Notes: a model not told the origin generated them from the sequence alone. A stretch of DNA of 64,000 nucleotides from Faecalicatena faecalis (GCF_012524165.2 NZ_JABACJ020000026.1:1-64000), one strand, 5' to 3'. Shown: positions 42,049 to 51,068, counted from the stretch's first letter. Translations and numbers: made by a program.

Positions 42049-43002
42049 TTGAAACAAAGTAAAAACAAGGTCCCAAAGCAAGGCTTTTGGAACAGGGTCA
42101 AGAACAACAAGGAATTACTGATTTTGAGTATGCCTGGTGCAGTTTGGTTCATCCTGTTCGCCTATCTGCCTTTGTTCGGGGTCCTGGTGGCATTCAAAAA
42201 ATATCGTCTCTCAGGCGGATTTTTCCAGAGCCTGATCGAGAGTGAATTCGTCGGGTTTGACAACTTCAAGTTCTTATTCAGCAGTGGCGACGCATGGATT
42301 ATTCTACGCAATACAGTACTTTACAACTTTACATTTATTATATTGGGAGTTGTTCTTCCGGTCATCGTAGCTCTGCTTCTAAATGAGCTGCGCAACAAGG
42401 GGATGGCCAAGATTTATCAAAGTTCCATGTTTTTGCCTTATTTCCTTTCCTGGGTAGTAGTCAGCTATTGTTTATTCGCATTCTTGAATCCGGAAAAAGG
42501 ATATTTTAACAATATATTACAGCAGTTTGGACATGATGGGATTTCCTGGTATACGGAAAAAGGCTATTGGCCCTTTATCATCATCTTCATGAGCCAGTGG
42601 AAGGGCATCGGTTATAACACAGTGGTCTACCTGGCGTCCATCTGTGGAATCGACAAGACTTATTATGAGGCAGCAGTGCTGGACGGGGCAAGCAAGTGGC
42701 AGCAGATCAAGTATGTGACGCTCCCGCTGTTAAAGCCAGTTATCACGATTCTGCTGATCATGGCAGTGGGCGGTATCTTCAAGGCAGACTTCGGACTGTT
42801 CTTCCAGTTACCAAAAGACTCCGGTCCGCTGTATCCGGTGACGAACGTGTTGGATACTTATATCTTCCGGGCATTAAAAGCCAACGGAGAGATCGGTATG
42901 AGTTCCGCTGCAGCACTGTTCCAGTCTACGGTCGGTTTTGTCTTGATCATGATAGCAAATAAGATCGTATCCAAGATCGATAACGAGAACGCATTATTTT
43001 AG
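42049..43002 (+). CDS. ABC sugar transporter permease (LplB/YtcP-partner type)
   Basis: A 317-residue inner-membrane permease of the carbohydrate uptake-1 class. Six hydrophobic segments are seen, with the EAA loop YYEAAVLDGASKWQQIKYVT (about residue 205) that contacts the ATPase. The TTG at 42049 lies after GGGAGGTCAGAAG and gives MKQSKNKVPKQGFW, the usual length; the longer frame from 41917 includes the promoter region. It forms a pair with the next permease. No ATPase gene is present in the locus, so a shared MsmX-type ATPase must energise it. Confidence 0.9.
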   Translation: MKQSKNKVPKQGFWNRVKNNKELLILSMPGAVWFILFAYLPLFGVLVAFKKYRLSGGFFQSLIESEFVGFDNFKFLFSSGDAWIILRNTVLYNFTFIILGVVLPVIVALLLNELRNKGMAKIYQSSMFLPYFLSWVVVSYCLFAFLNPEKGYFNNILQQFGHDGISWYTEKGYWPFIIIFMSQWKGIGYNTVVYLASICGIDKTYYEAAVLDGASKWQQIKYVTLPLLKPVITILLIMAVGGIFKADFGLFFQLPKDSGPLYPVTNVLDTYIFRALKANGEIGMSSAAALFQSTVGFVLIMIANKIVSKIDNENALF

Positions 43003-43018
43003 AAAGGGGAAGGTACAC

Positions 43019-43969
43019 ATGTTTGAAAAACACAGACAGAAAGCTCTGGAAGCCAAGATGGAACAGAACCAGAGCAAGTTCAACCAGATTAAGAAACCAA
43101 CCAATGTACTGTTCAATATCATCCTGTCCATCCTCTCCCTTCTGAGCGTGATACCGTTTATTTTCGTTATCATCATCTCATTTACAGATGAGAACACGCT
43201 GGCGATGAACGGATATCGCTTCATCCCGGAGAAATTCAGCTTATATGCTTACCAGTACATTGTAAGTGCGGGGGAAAATATTATTCGCAGCTATGGGGTG
43301 ACCATTCTAGTGACCGTACTCGGAACACTCCTTGGACTGCTGCTGACAGGTACATATGCTTACGCGTTATCAAGAAAGACCTATGCTTTCAAGAAATTTT
43401 TTACGACTATGATCACGATTCCGATGCTGTTCAGCGGCGGTATGATCGCAAATTATCTGATCGTGACTAAGGTATTGATGCTAAAAGATACTATTTGGGC
43501 GCTGATCCTGCCCTTGTGTCTGAATTCGTTCAACATCATTGTATTGAGGACATTTTTTAAGACCAGTATACCGGATGCGGTCGTGGAATCCGCGAAGATC
43601 GATGGTGCCTCCGAATGGAGACTGTTTTTCCAGATCGTGATTCCTATGGCGCTGCCGGGACTTGCGACAATCGGACTATTTCTTACATTAGGTTACTGGA
43701 ATGACTGGTTTAATGCTATGATGTATATGGACAGTAAAAAATGGGTCCCATTGCAGTATCTGCTCATCCAGATCGAGAGCTCCATGGACTGGCTGGCGAG
43801 CAATAAGTCCATGATGGGCGTGGATGGAATTCAGGCGGCGGCGAACCTGCCTAAAGAGACGATTAAAATGGCAATTGTTGTGATTTCAACATTACCGATT
43901 ATATTTGCATACCCGTTCTTCCAGAGATATTTTGTCAATGGTCTTACGGTGGGAGCAGTGAAAGAATAA
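43019..43969 (+). CDS. ABC sugar transporter permease (LplC type)
   Basis: A 316-residue permease with six membrane segments and the EAA-type loop DAVVESAKIDGASEWRLFFQ (about 187-206). It starts 16 nt after the first permease with GGGGAAGG upstream. The C-terminus PFFQRYFVNGLTVGAVKE is typical of the LplC/YtcP group used for large oligosaccharides. Works with the preceding permease and the binding lipoprotein at 44006. Confidence 0.93.
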   Translation: MFEKHRQKALEAKMEQNQSKFNQIKKPTNVLFNIILSILSLLSVIPFIFVIIISFTDENTLAMNGYRFIPEKFSLYAYQYIVSAGENIIRSYGVTILVTVLGTLLGLLLTGTYAYALSRKTYAFKKFFTTMITIPMLFSGGMIANYLIVTKVLMLKDTIWALILPLCLNSFNIIVLRTFFKTSIPDAVVESAKIDGASEWRLFFQIVIPMALPGLATIGLFLTLGYWNDWFNAMMYMDSKKWVPLQYLLIQIESSMDWLASNKSMMGVDGIQAAANLPKETIKMAIVVISTLPIIFAYPFFQRYFVNGLTVGAVKE

Positions 43970-44005
43970 AGAATTTGTATAAAGGAATCAATTCGGAGGA
44001 TTAGA

Positions 44006-45499
44006 ATGATGAAATTGAAAAAAATCGCAGCACTCGGGCTTGCTTTAGTGATGGCAGCGACATCCCTGACTGCATGTGGCGGCAAAAAGGGCGAGACAAA
44101 TGAAAATGGAGAAGAAATCGTAGAACTGACCTGGTATCAGGTAGGAGATACCCAGAAGGATGCTCAGAAGGTCATCGAAAAGGTAAATGAGTACACTACG
44201 GAAAAGATTGGTGTCAAGCTGAACATTATCAATGTAGGCTGGGGAGATTACAACCAGAAGATGCAGGTAGTCATCAACACAGGAGATAAATGGGATATGT
44301 GCTTTACCTGTTCCTGGGCAAATGATTACCTTCAGAATGCCAACAAAGGCGCTTTCCTGGAACTCGATGAGTACCTGGAAAAGGAAGGGAAAGAAATGCA
44401 TGACCTGGTCGATCCGCGTTTTTGGGAAGCAGCTAAAATCGGTGGTGTGACCTATGGCGTTCCCCATGAAAAAGAAATCGGAAGCTGTCCGATGTGGGTA
44501 TTTACGAAGGAATACGTAGATAAATACAATATCCCTTATCAGGACATCCATACACTGGAAGATTTAGAGCCATGGCTCAAGCTGATCCATGAAAAGGAAC
44601 CAGATGTAGTCCCTCTTTATCTGACCAAGGATTATACGGCTCCGACCTATATGGATAAGATCCAGGACCCGGTCGGAATCGAGTATGGTGATGATACACT
44701 GACTGTCAAGAATGTATTCGAGACAGAAAGGATGAAATCTACCTTAAAGACCATGCGTAAATATTATACTGAAGGCTACGTTAACAAAGATGCAGCAACG
44801 GCATCTGATGATAAGTCCATCAAGAGATTTGTGACAAAAGGAGATGGACAGCCGTATGCAGAGCTGATCTGGGGAAAAGATTTAGGATATGAAGTGGTCG
44901 CTACGGAAATCATGGATACGCAGATTACGAATGCTTCTGCCCGCGGTGCCCTGACAGCAATCAACAAGAACTGTGAACACCCGGAAAAGGCAGTGGAGTT
45001 CTTGAACTTAATGTATACGGACGAGTATTTAAGGAACCTGTTGAATTATGGGATCGAGGGCGAGCACTATGAATTTGTAGAGCCGGCCAAAGAAGAGATT
45101 CAGGCTGCAGAAGGAAAAGAATATGTGTATGACAAGAAAGTCAGGCTGAACGAAGAGACGAAAAAGGATTATTCCGTTCCTTATTGGGTACAGGGCGGCA
45201 TGTTCAATACTTATGTATTAGAAAATGAACCTCTGGATAAATGGGCTGCCTTCAAAGAGTTCAATGATGCTTCAAAAGAAGCTCCGTCCTTCGGATTTGA
45301 TTTTGATTTAGAGCCGGTCAGCACACAGGTTGCAGGGTTTCGAAATATCCTGGACGAATTCGGAAAATCTCTTTATACTGGAAGTGTAGATCCAGATGAG
45401 TATCTGCCGCAGCTTCAAAAGAAACTGGAAGCAACCGGAATTCAGGATGTCATCGACGAGATGCAGAGTCAGATCGACGAGTGGAAGGCACAGAAATAA
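44006..45499 (+). CDS. extracellular sugar-binding lipoprotein (ABC importer)
   Basis: A 497-residue solute-binding protein. The signal sequence ends in the lipobox LTAC with the lipidated Cys 24. The mature part has the type 1 cluster layout of large oligosaccharide-binding proteins (ELTWYQVGDTQKDA near the start, VINTGDKWDMCFTC, AINKNCEHPEKAVEFLNLMY). It should deliver manno-oligosaccharides to the two permeases upstream. GGAGGA is 7 nt before the ATG; ATG 44009 is a close alternative. A strong GC hairpin follows its stop, which often raises the level of binding-protein mRNA over downstream genes. Confidence 0.92.
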   Translation: MMKLKKIAALGLALVMAATSLTACGGKKGETNENGEEIVELTWYQVGDTQKDAQKVIEKVNEYTTEKIGVKLNIINVGWGDYNQKMQVVINTGDKWDMCFTCSWANDYLQNANKGAFLELDEYLEKEGKEMHDLVDPRFWEAAKIGGVTYGVPHEKEIGSCPMWVFTKEYVDKYNIPYQDIHTLEDLEPWLKLIHEKEPDVVPLYLTKDYTAPTYMDKIQDPVGIEYGDDTLTVKNVFETERMKSTLKTMRKYYTEGYVNKDAATASDDKSIKRFVTKGDGQPYAELIWGKDLGYEVVATEIMDTQITNASARGALTAINKNCEHPEKAVEFLNLMYTDEYLRNLLNYGIEGEHYEFVEPAKEEIQAAEGKEYVYDKKVRLNEETKKDYSVPYWVQGGMFNTYVLENEPLDKWAAFKEFNDASKEAPSFGFDFDLEPVSTQVAGFRNILDEFGKSLYTGSVDPDEYLPQLQKKLEATGIQDVIDEMQSQIDEWKAQK

Positions 45500-45513
45500 G
45501 TTAAAACAGCTTA

Positions 45514-45545
45514 TATGCGCCCCTGCCCCAAGGGGCGGGGGCGTA
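45514..45545 (+). terminator. GC-rich stem-loop after the binding-protein gene
   Basis: ATGCGCCCCTGCCCC pairs with GGGGCGGGGGCGTAT around a 2-nt loop. No T run follows, so it is better seen as an mRNA-stabilising or partial-termination hairpin inside the operon. Confidence 0.7.
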
Positions 45546-45595
45546 TCATAATATCATAATCACATTTATCAAGGAAAGAATGGAGAGTAAGCAGT

Positions 45596-46276
45596 ATGAA
45601 AAGATCAAAAATCAATGCAGTTATCCGTGATATGGAGAAATTAATCGAGGAGAAGAGATTTGAACTTCCGCCGTTCTGCAAATGGACGCCTGAGGACTGG
45701 CAGTCGAAAGGACATGAGTATGATGAGATTCGTGATAATCAGCTCGGATGGGATATTACAGATTACGGCCTGGAGAAATTTGATGAGGTAGGATTTGCCT
45801 TGATCACGCTCCGTAACGGTAATCTGAAAAATGATAAATATACAAAAACATATGCGGAGAAGCTTTTGATGGTGAATGAAGGACAGATGGCACCGATGCA
45901 TTTCCATTGGAATAAGATGGAGGATATCATCAACCGCGGGGGCGGAAATGTGCTGATTACCGTTTACAACTCTACGAAAGACGGAGGTTTTGCAGATACC
46001 GATGTAACCGTGAACTGTGACGGAAGAGAATTTACCGTACCTGCAGGTACAAAAGTGAAGCTTTCTCCTGGTGAGAGCATCACGATCTATCCGTATATGT
46101 ATCATGATTTTCATGTAGAAGAGGGCAGCGGGGCCGTTCTTTTGGGAGAGGTATCTATGTGCAATGATGATGAGAACGACAACCGTTTCTATGAGCCCAT
46201 CGGAAGATTCCCGGCCATCGAAGAAGATGAAGAGCCATACCGTCTGCTCTGCAACGAGTACCCGGAGGCAGAGTAA
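45596..46276 (+). CDS. D-lyxose/D-mannose ketol-isomerase family protein
   Basis: A 226-residue cupin enzyme of the D-lyxose ketol-isomerase family (EC 5.3.1.15 type), which also converts D-mannose to D-fructose. Metal ligands can be seen in QMAPMHFHWNKMEDIINRGG (His, His, Glu) and YHDFHVEEGSGAVLLGE. WTPEDWQSKGHEYDEIRDNQ near the N-terminus is typical. In this locus it would isomerise mannose freed by the mannosidases, an alternative to phosphorylation. AAGGAAAGAATGGAGAGTAAGCAGT region precedes the ATG. The beta-mannosidase gene starts 1 nt after its stop. Confidence 0.9.
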   Translation: MKRSKINAVIRDMEKLIEEKRFELPPFCKWTPEDWQSKGHEYDEIRDNQLGWDITDYGLEKFDEVGFALITLRNGNLKNDKYTKTYAEKLLMVNEGQMAPMHFHWNKMEDIINRGGGNVLITVYNSTKDGGFADTDVTVNCDGREFTVPAGTKVKLSPGESITIYPYMYHDFHVEEGSGAVLLGEVSMCNDDENDNRFYEPIGRFPAIEEDEEPYRLLCNEYPEAE

Positions 46277-46277
46277 G

Positions 46278-48803
46278 ATGCGCAGTCAGGAACTTTCAAG
46301 CGGATGGAGGATGCACTGTCTGGGGGAGGATACATGGATTGACGCAGTGGTACCCGGAACTGTCTATACAGATTTGCTTCGGGAAGGAAGGATGGAAGAT
46401 CCTTTCTGGAAGGATTATGAGGACCAGGCATGGAAACTGATGGAGGAAGACTATGAATATGAGACCTGCTTTGAGGCGGCAGATTCTCTTTTTGAGAGCA
46501 GTAAGATTCTTCTTCGGTTCGATGGGATTGACACCATTGCAGATATCTTTCTGAATGGAGAAAAAATCGGGGCAGCAGAGAACATGCACCGAATCTGGGA
46601 ATTTGATGTGACAAAGAGCCTGGCAAGGGGGAGGAATACGCTCCGTGTGCGATTGCATTCCCCGAACCGCTGTGCCAGAGAGGCATTTGAGAACTGCCGG
46701 ACTCTTGGCTCAGAGGATGCCATGGATGGTTTCGTACATATTCGAAAAGCACACTGCATGTATGGCTGGGATTGGGGGGCGCATCTCCCTGATGCCGGGA
46801 TTTTCCGCAGGGTCAGCCTGATTGGAATCGAACAGGCAAGACTGGATGATGTATATGTGATTCAACAGCATACGGACGGAAGAGTCGAATTAGAGGTCAG
46901 GATAAAGATAGAAGAAGCGGCATCTTCCATAGAAAAGAAAGACCAGATGGGGGCAGAAGGTGTGTGTTTGCCGTCTATACAGATGAACAGCCGCCAATAT
47001 GAGATTCGGCTCTCTCTTTTTTCACCGGATGGAGAGCTCCTGTCTGAGACGTCCGAATGGAGTTCGACTACGGAATTCCATCCTGGTCATATGATGGTGG
47101 AGAACCCAGAACTCTGGTGGCCCAATGGCTATGGGGAACAGCCCTTATATCGGATGAGGGTGGAACTGATTTCGGAGGGGCGGGTACTGGATATCTGGGA
47201 AAAACGGATTGGTCTGCGCACGATGACAATGCGGCGTGAAAAGGACGAGTGGGGAGAGAGTTTTGCACATGAGATCAATGGCGTCTGTATTTTTGCTATG
47301 GGGGCGGACTATATCCCAGAAGATCATTTGATCGGGCGTACATCTCCGGAAAAGACCAGGAGGCTATTAGAGGACAGCTGCGCTGCGAATTTTAATACGA
47401 TCCGCGTCTGGGGAGGGGGATATTACCCGGAAGATTGGTTCTTTGACCTTTGTGACGAATTGGGCTTGATTGTGTGGCAGGACTTCATGTTTGCCTGTGC
47501 TGTATACGAACTGACGTCCCATTTTAAGGAAAATATCCGTCGTGAATTCATTGACAATATAAAACGGATCCGACACCATGCCTGTCTGGGGCTTTGGTGC
47601 GGCAACAATGAGATGGAACAGTTCGTCAGTGAAAAGCATCATTGGGTGACCAAGCCGTCCGAGGTGCGTGACTACATCATTATGTATGAGCAATTGATCC
47701 CGGAAGTACTAAAGGAATATGACCCACAGACCTTTTACTGGCCTGCAAGCCCGTCTTCGGGCGGTTCTTTCGATGAGCCGAATGACCCGGACAGAGGAGA
47801 TGTCCATTACTGGCAGGTATGGCATGGAAACAAACCGTTTTCCGAGTATCGGAAATATTTCTTCCGTTATGCCTCGGAATTTGGCTTTCAGAGTTTTCCG
47901 TGCAGGAAGACGATCGAGACATTCACAGATGACGAAAGAGATTACAACCCATTTTCCTATATCATGGAAAAACACCAGCGCAATTATGGGGCCAATGGGA
48001 AGATCATGAATTATATGCAGCAGACTTTCCTCTATCCGACCAGCTTTGACAGCTTCCTTTATGCGTCGCAGCTTCTCCAGGGGGAGGCGATCCGCTATGG
48101 GGTAGAGCATTTCAGGAGGAACCGGGGCAGATGCATGGGAGCGATCTACTGGCAGCTCAATGATTGCTGGCCTGTGATTTCCTGGGCCTCGATTGATTAC
48201 ACCGGGCGCTGGAAGGCACTGCACTATTACGCAAAACGTTTCTTCGCTCCGGTCATGATCAGTTGTCAGGAGGAGGGCATGATGACCCAGGAGGCAGATA
48301 TGAACCGGGAACATTTTGTGTTCGAAAAATCGATTTGTCTGAATGTGGCAAATGAGACCCGAAAGGTCCAGAAGGGGACTGTTTTCTGGGAGGTGCGCAA
48401 TGCAAAGGGCATCAGCCGCAGATGTGGACGGTGTGATGTTGTAGTTTTACCGCTTTCCAGTCTGTGGCTGGATAAGGAGCTTATGGAAGATGTGGATATA
48501 TTCAGGGAATATGTGAGTTACCGGTTCGAGCAGGAAGACGGAAATGTTTCAGAAGGGAGCGTATTGTTCTCATATCCGAAGTATTTTCAATATGAAGATC
48601 CAAAGTTGTCCTATGAAATAGAAGGGGATGAGATCATCCTGCATGCAGATGCTTATGCGGCCAGTGTAGAGATCGCCAATGCACAGGAGGACCTTGTTCT
48701 GAGCGATAATTATTTTGATATGAATGCCGGAGAAAAGAGGGTGAAGATCATCCGCGGTGCAGCTGAAGGTATCCGGCTTCGCAGTGTATACGATATCAGG
48801 TAA
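46278..48803 (+). CDS. beta-mannosidase (glycoside hydrolase family 2)
   Basis: An 841-residue GH2 beta-mannosidase. The N-terminal sugar-binding domain (about 1-175, with YEYETCFEAADSLFE, LRFDGIDTIADIFLNGEKIG and HCMYGWDWGAHLPDAGIFR) leads to the immunoglobulin-like domain and a TIM barrel. Catalytic acid/base Glu is in WCGNNEMEQ (about 445) and nucleophile Glu in SEFGFQSFP (about 534). No signal peptide. It would split the Man-beta-1,4-GlcNAc bond of the N-glycan core or beta-mannosides. ATG 46278 has GGAGG upstream, inside the end of the isomerase gene; the longer frame from 46164 is an overlap artefact. Confidence 0.92.
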   Translation: MRSQELSSGWRMHCLGEDTWIDAVVPGTVYTDLLREGRMEDPFWKDYEDQAWKLMEEDYEYETCFEAADSLFESSKILLRFDGIDTIADIFLNGEKIGAAENMHRIWEFDVTKSLARGRNTLRVRLHSPNRCAREAFENCRTLGSEDAMDGFVHIRKAHCMYGWDWGAHLPDAGIFRRVSLIGIEQARLDDVYVIQQHTDGRVELEVRIKIEEAASSIEKKDQMGAEGVCLPSIQMNSRQYEIRLSLFSPDGELLSETSEWSSTTEFHPGHMMVENPELWWPNGYGEQPLYRMRVELISEGRVLDIWEKRIGLRTMTMRREKDEWGESFAHEINGVCIFAMGADYIPEDHLIGRTSPEKTRRLLEDSCAANFNTIRVWGGGYYPEDWFFDLCDELGLIVWQDFMFACAVYELTSHFKENIRREFIDNIKRIRHHACLGLWCGNNEMEQFVSEKHHWVTKPSEVRDYIIMYEQLIPEVLKEYDPQTFYWPASPSSGGSFDEPNDPDRGDVHYWQVWHGNKPFSEYRKYFFRYASEFGFQSFPCRKTIETFTDDERDYNPFSYIMEKHQRNYGANGKIMNYMQQTFLYPTSFDSFLYASQLLQGEAIRYGVEHFRRNRGRCMGAIYWQLNDCWPVISWASIDYTGRWKALHYYAKRFFAPVMISCQEEGMMTQEADMNREHFVFEKSICLNVANETRKVQKGTVFWEVRNAKGISRRCGRCDVVVLPLSSLWLDKELMEDVDIFREYVSYRFEQEDGNVSEGSVLFSYPKYFQYEDPKLSYEIEGDEIILHADAYAASVEIANAQEDLVLSDNYFDMNAGEKRVKIIRGAAEGIRLRSVYDIR

Positions 48804-48831
48804 ATGTGAGAAAAGAAACAAAATGAAGCTG

Positions 48832-48876
48832 TAAAAAACAAGAGGCAGGATACCGGTCATTTCTGTCCGGTATCCC
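48832..48876 (-). terminator. terminator of the first XRE gene
   Basis: GGATACCGG (48848-48856) pairs with CCGGTATCC (48867-48875). On the minus strand the stem overlaps the stop codon and is followed by a U-rich tail from the A's at 48832-48840. Confidence 0.7.
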
Positions 48877-49075
48877 GCCCGATTAATTCATCGATACTAA
48901 TTTCATATAGATCCGCCATGGCCCATAGGGTATAGATATCAGGGACCCGGCTGCCAGTTTCATATGTGGACACAGTCTGTCGTGACATATTCAGAGGTTT
49001 TGCCAGGTCGAACTGAGTCATATTGCAGGCAGTCCGAAACCGTTTCAGCCGATTACCAAGTCTATTTTCTGTCAT
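48857..49075 (-). CDS. small XRE-family transcriptional regulator (72 aa)
   Basis: A 72-residue protein that is almost only a lambda-repressor-type helix-turn-helix (residues 5-62): LGNRLKRFRTACNMTQFDLA, then MSRQTVSTYETGSRVPD. AGGTGATTAAG lies before ATG 49075, so I do not use the GTG at 49084. It is encoded just downstream of another small XRE gene on the same strand. Target unknown. Confidence 0.8.
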   Translation of the reverse strand: MTENRLGNRLKRFRTACNMTQFDLAKPLNMSRQTVSTYETGSRVPDIYTLWAMADLYEISIDELIGRDTGQK

Positions 49076-49150
49076 CTTAATCACCTAACCATTTTAAACT
49101 GATAATAATTCTGAATACTGTGTATACAACTAATGCGTATGCCCCTCCCC

Positions 49151-49342
49151 TCATAGTATAAATATATCCTCAACAGGCATTCCCAGAGCCTTAGAGAGAA
49201 GCAGAGCTGTCTCAACGGACGGATTGGTCGTCGTACCAGATTCAATTGCCGAAATTGTAGTTCTAGGAACACCGCTCAACCTGCTTAACTTCGCCTGTGA
49301 CCAGTCTTTTTTCCAACGTAATTCCTGTAGTCTATTGTTCAT
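49151..49342 (-). CDS. small XRE-family transcriptional regulator (63 aa)
   Basis: A 63-residue helix-turn-helix protein: LQELRWKKDWSQAKLSRLSG then VPRTTISAIESGTTTNPSVE, ending MPVEDIFIL. This is the YozG-like short XRE type. AGGTG lies 9 nt before ATG 49342; the longer frame from 49354 begins at a GTG inside this site. The two XRE genes are 75 nt apart; TGTATACA (49121-49128) in the gap is a possible operator. No membrane partner gene is present. Confidence 0.78.
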   Translation of the reverse strand: MNNRLQELRWKKDWSQAKLSRLSGVPRTTISAIESGTTTNPSVETALLLSKALGMPVEDIFIL

Positions 49343-49508
49343 ATATTTACACACCTGGTTAATTTTTAGTATGCGTAAATTCCAGCTTTCGTTTACATAC
49401 CAAATATTAACATATAAAAATGACCGATATCTGTCGACTTTTTACGACAAATTTCGTAAGTCCTCTTAAAGTGGATTGTTTTATTAATGAGGGAATGTCT
49501 TATAATAT

Positions 49509-49539
49509 AAAAGAGGCTTAAAAACAAGCCTCTTTTTTT
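49509..49539 (+). terminator. isolated Rho-independent terminator
   Basis: AAAAGAGGCTT (49509-49519) pairs with AAGCCTCTTTTTTT (49526-49539). No gene lies just upstream on the plus strand. A TATAAT box sits at 49501-49506, which would overlap it. The 49343-49781 gap otherwise holds AT-rich sequence and, at 49736-49741, a TATAAT with extended TG that likely starts hom transcription. Confidence 0.7.
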
Positions 49540-49781
49540 GATGTGATCATTGTTATTCATCTGAAAACGTAGGAATTCTATGTGTCCATATCTCATATTC
49601 GTTTGTTTGGTGTGATCGAAATTATGACTGGTGGTATATGATTAGGATAACATTTTTTGAGAAAAAATGAAAGAAGTAAAATACAGACTTAAGGAGAAGC
49701 TAAAAATCTTTGTGGCTTTTCTTATTTGTTTGTGCTATAATATGACCCAATAAAATTTTACCGTGGTAAAGGAGCACAGAG

Positions 49782-51065
49782 ATGGAGAAAAGGAAGATAA
49801 AAGCGGCTCTGCTTGGCTTGGGAACAGTCGGAACAGGTGTTTATAAGCTGATACACAGAAGAGAAGATGTCATGGAGCGCACCATAGGAGCGGAGCTTGA
49901 GATTTCTAAGATATTAGTACATGATTTGAAAAAGACCAGGGAGGGTGTGGATGCATCACTTTTGACGAATTGCTGGCAGGAGATTCTGGAGGATGAGGAG
50001 ATTCAGATCGTGATTGAGGTGATGGGCGGAATCGAGCCTGCCAGATCTATGATTCTGGACGCACTTCATGCTGGAAAGCATGTGGTCACGGCGAATAAAG
50101 ATCTTGTGGCTGAATATGGAAGAGAGCTTCTGGATGCAGCAGAGGAAGGTAAGTGTGATTTCCTGTTTGAGGCAGCGGTGGCAGGGGGCATCCCAATCAT
50201 CCGTCCGCTGAAACAGTGCCTGGCGGGAAATGATATCTCCGAGGTCATTGGAATCGTAAATGGAACGACCAATTATATTTTGACGAAGATGTTTGAAGAA
50301 AATATGAGTTTTGAGGAGGCTCTCGCAAAAGCGACAGAGCTGGGGTATGCAGAGGCAGACCCTACGGCCGATGTAGAGGGATTGGATGCGGGGCGTAAGG
50401 TGGCAATCATGGCTTCCATCGCCTTCCATTCCAGGGTGGTGTTCCAGGATGTGTATACGGAGGGAATCACGAAGATCACGTCTGCGGATATTGCATATGC
50501 AAAAGAGTTCGATAGTGTGATTAAGCTGCTTGGTGTCGCACATAATACAGAGAGCGGAATTGAGGTCGGCGTGTATCCAATGCTGATCAATAAAGAGCAC
50601 CCGCTGGCATCTGTCAGGGATTCTTTTAATGCAGTGTTCGTGCATGGTGATGCAGTGGATGATGCCATGTTCTATGGAAGAGGGGCGGGGGAACTGCCGA
50701 CAGCCAGTGCGGTGCTGGGAGACGTCATTGATGTGGCAAGGGATATTGAGTATCAGTGTACCGGAAGGATTAGTTGTACTTGTTATAAGGAGCTTCCGAT
50801 CAAGGCTTTTGACGATGTGAAGAATAAGTTCTTCCTCAGGATGCAGGTGAAGAACCAACCGGGAGTACTGGCGTGCATCGCGAAGGTATTCGGAGACCAT
50901 AAGGTCAGCATTGCCAGGGTCGTGCAGAAGCGTGTCCGGGACCATGAGGCGGAGCTTGTCATCGTAACGGAGAAGGTGAAGGAATATCATTTAAAGGATG
51001 CATTGCATGAGTTGCAGGAAATGGACAGTATTTTGGAAATCAGCAGTGTGATCCGGGAATATTAA
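49782..51065 (+). CDS. hom: homoserine dehydrogenase
   Basis: A 427-residue NAD(P)-dependent homoserine dehydrogenase, reducing aspartate semialdehyde to homoserine on the way to threonine and methionine. N-terminal Rossmann motif ALLGLGTVGTGVYKL (about 8-22), VVTANKDL, the catalytic region FEAAVAGGIPIIRPL, GIVNGTTNYILTKM and ADPTADVEGLDAGRK; a C-terminal ACT domain (about 350-427, VKNQPGVLACIAKVFGDHKV) probably gives feedback control by an amino acid. AAAGGAGCACAGAG precedes the ATG. A terminator follows directly. It stands as a single-gene unit. Confidence 0.95.
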   Translation: MEKRKIKAALLGLGTVGTGVYKLIHRREDVMERTIGAELEISKILVHDLKKTREGVDASLLTNCWQEILEDEEIQIVIEVMGGIEPARSMILDALHAGKHVVTANKDLVAEYGRELLDAAEEGKCDFLFEAAVAGGIPIIRPLKQCLAGNDISEVIGIVNGTTNYILTKMFEENMSFEEALAKATELGYAEADPTADVEGLDAGRKVAIMASIAFHSRVVFQDVYTEGITKITSADIAYAKEFDSVIKLLGVAHNTESGIEVGVYPMLINKEHPLASVRDSFNAVFVHGDAVDDAMFYGRGAGELPTASAVLGDVIDVARDIEYQCTGRISCTCYKELPIKAFDDVKNKFFLRMQVKNQPGVLACIAKVFGDHKVSIARVVQKRVRDHEAELVIVTEKVKEYHLKDALHELQEMDSILEISSVIREY

Positions 51066-51068
51066 TGT

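Noticed and set aside
49540-49781. Riboswitch or T-box before hom
   Set aside because: No T-box core, S-box or lysine-type signature is recognisable; only a promoter-like TATAAT and short AT-rich inverted repeats.
49956-50990. A 344-codon antisense frame over hom
   Set aside because: A shadow of the third-position bias of hom; rich in His, Leu and Ile without motifs and without a ribosome site. The same holds for the long antisense frames over recJ (22047-22928), GH38 (36287-37060), the kinase (38814-39632) and beta-mannosidase (47709-48314).
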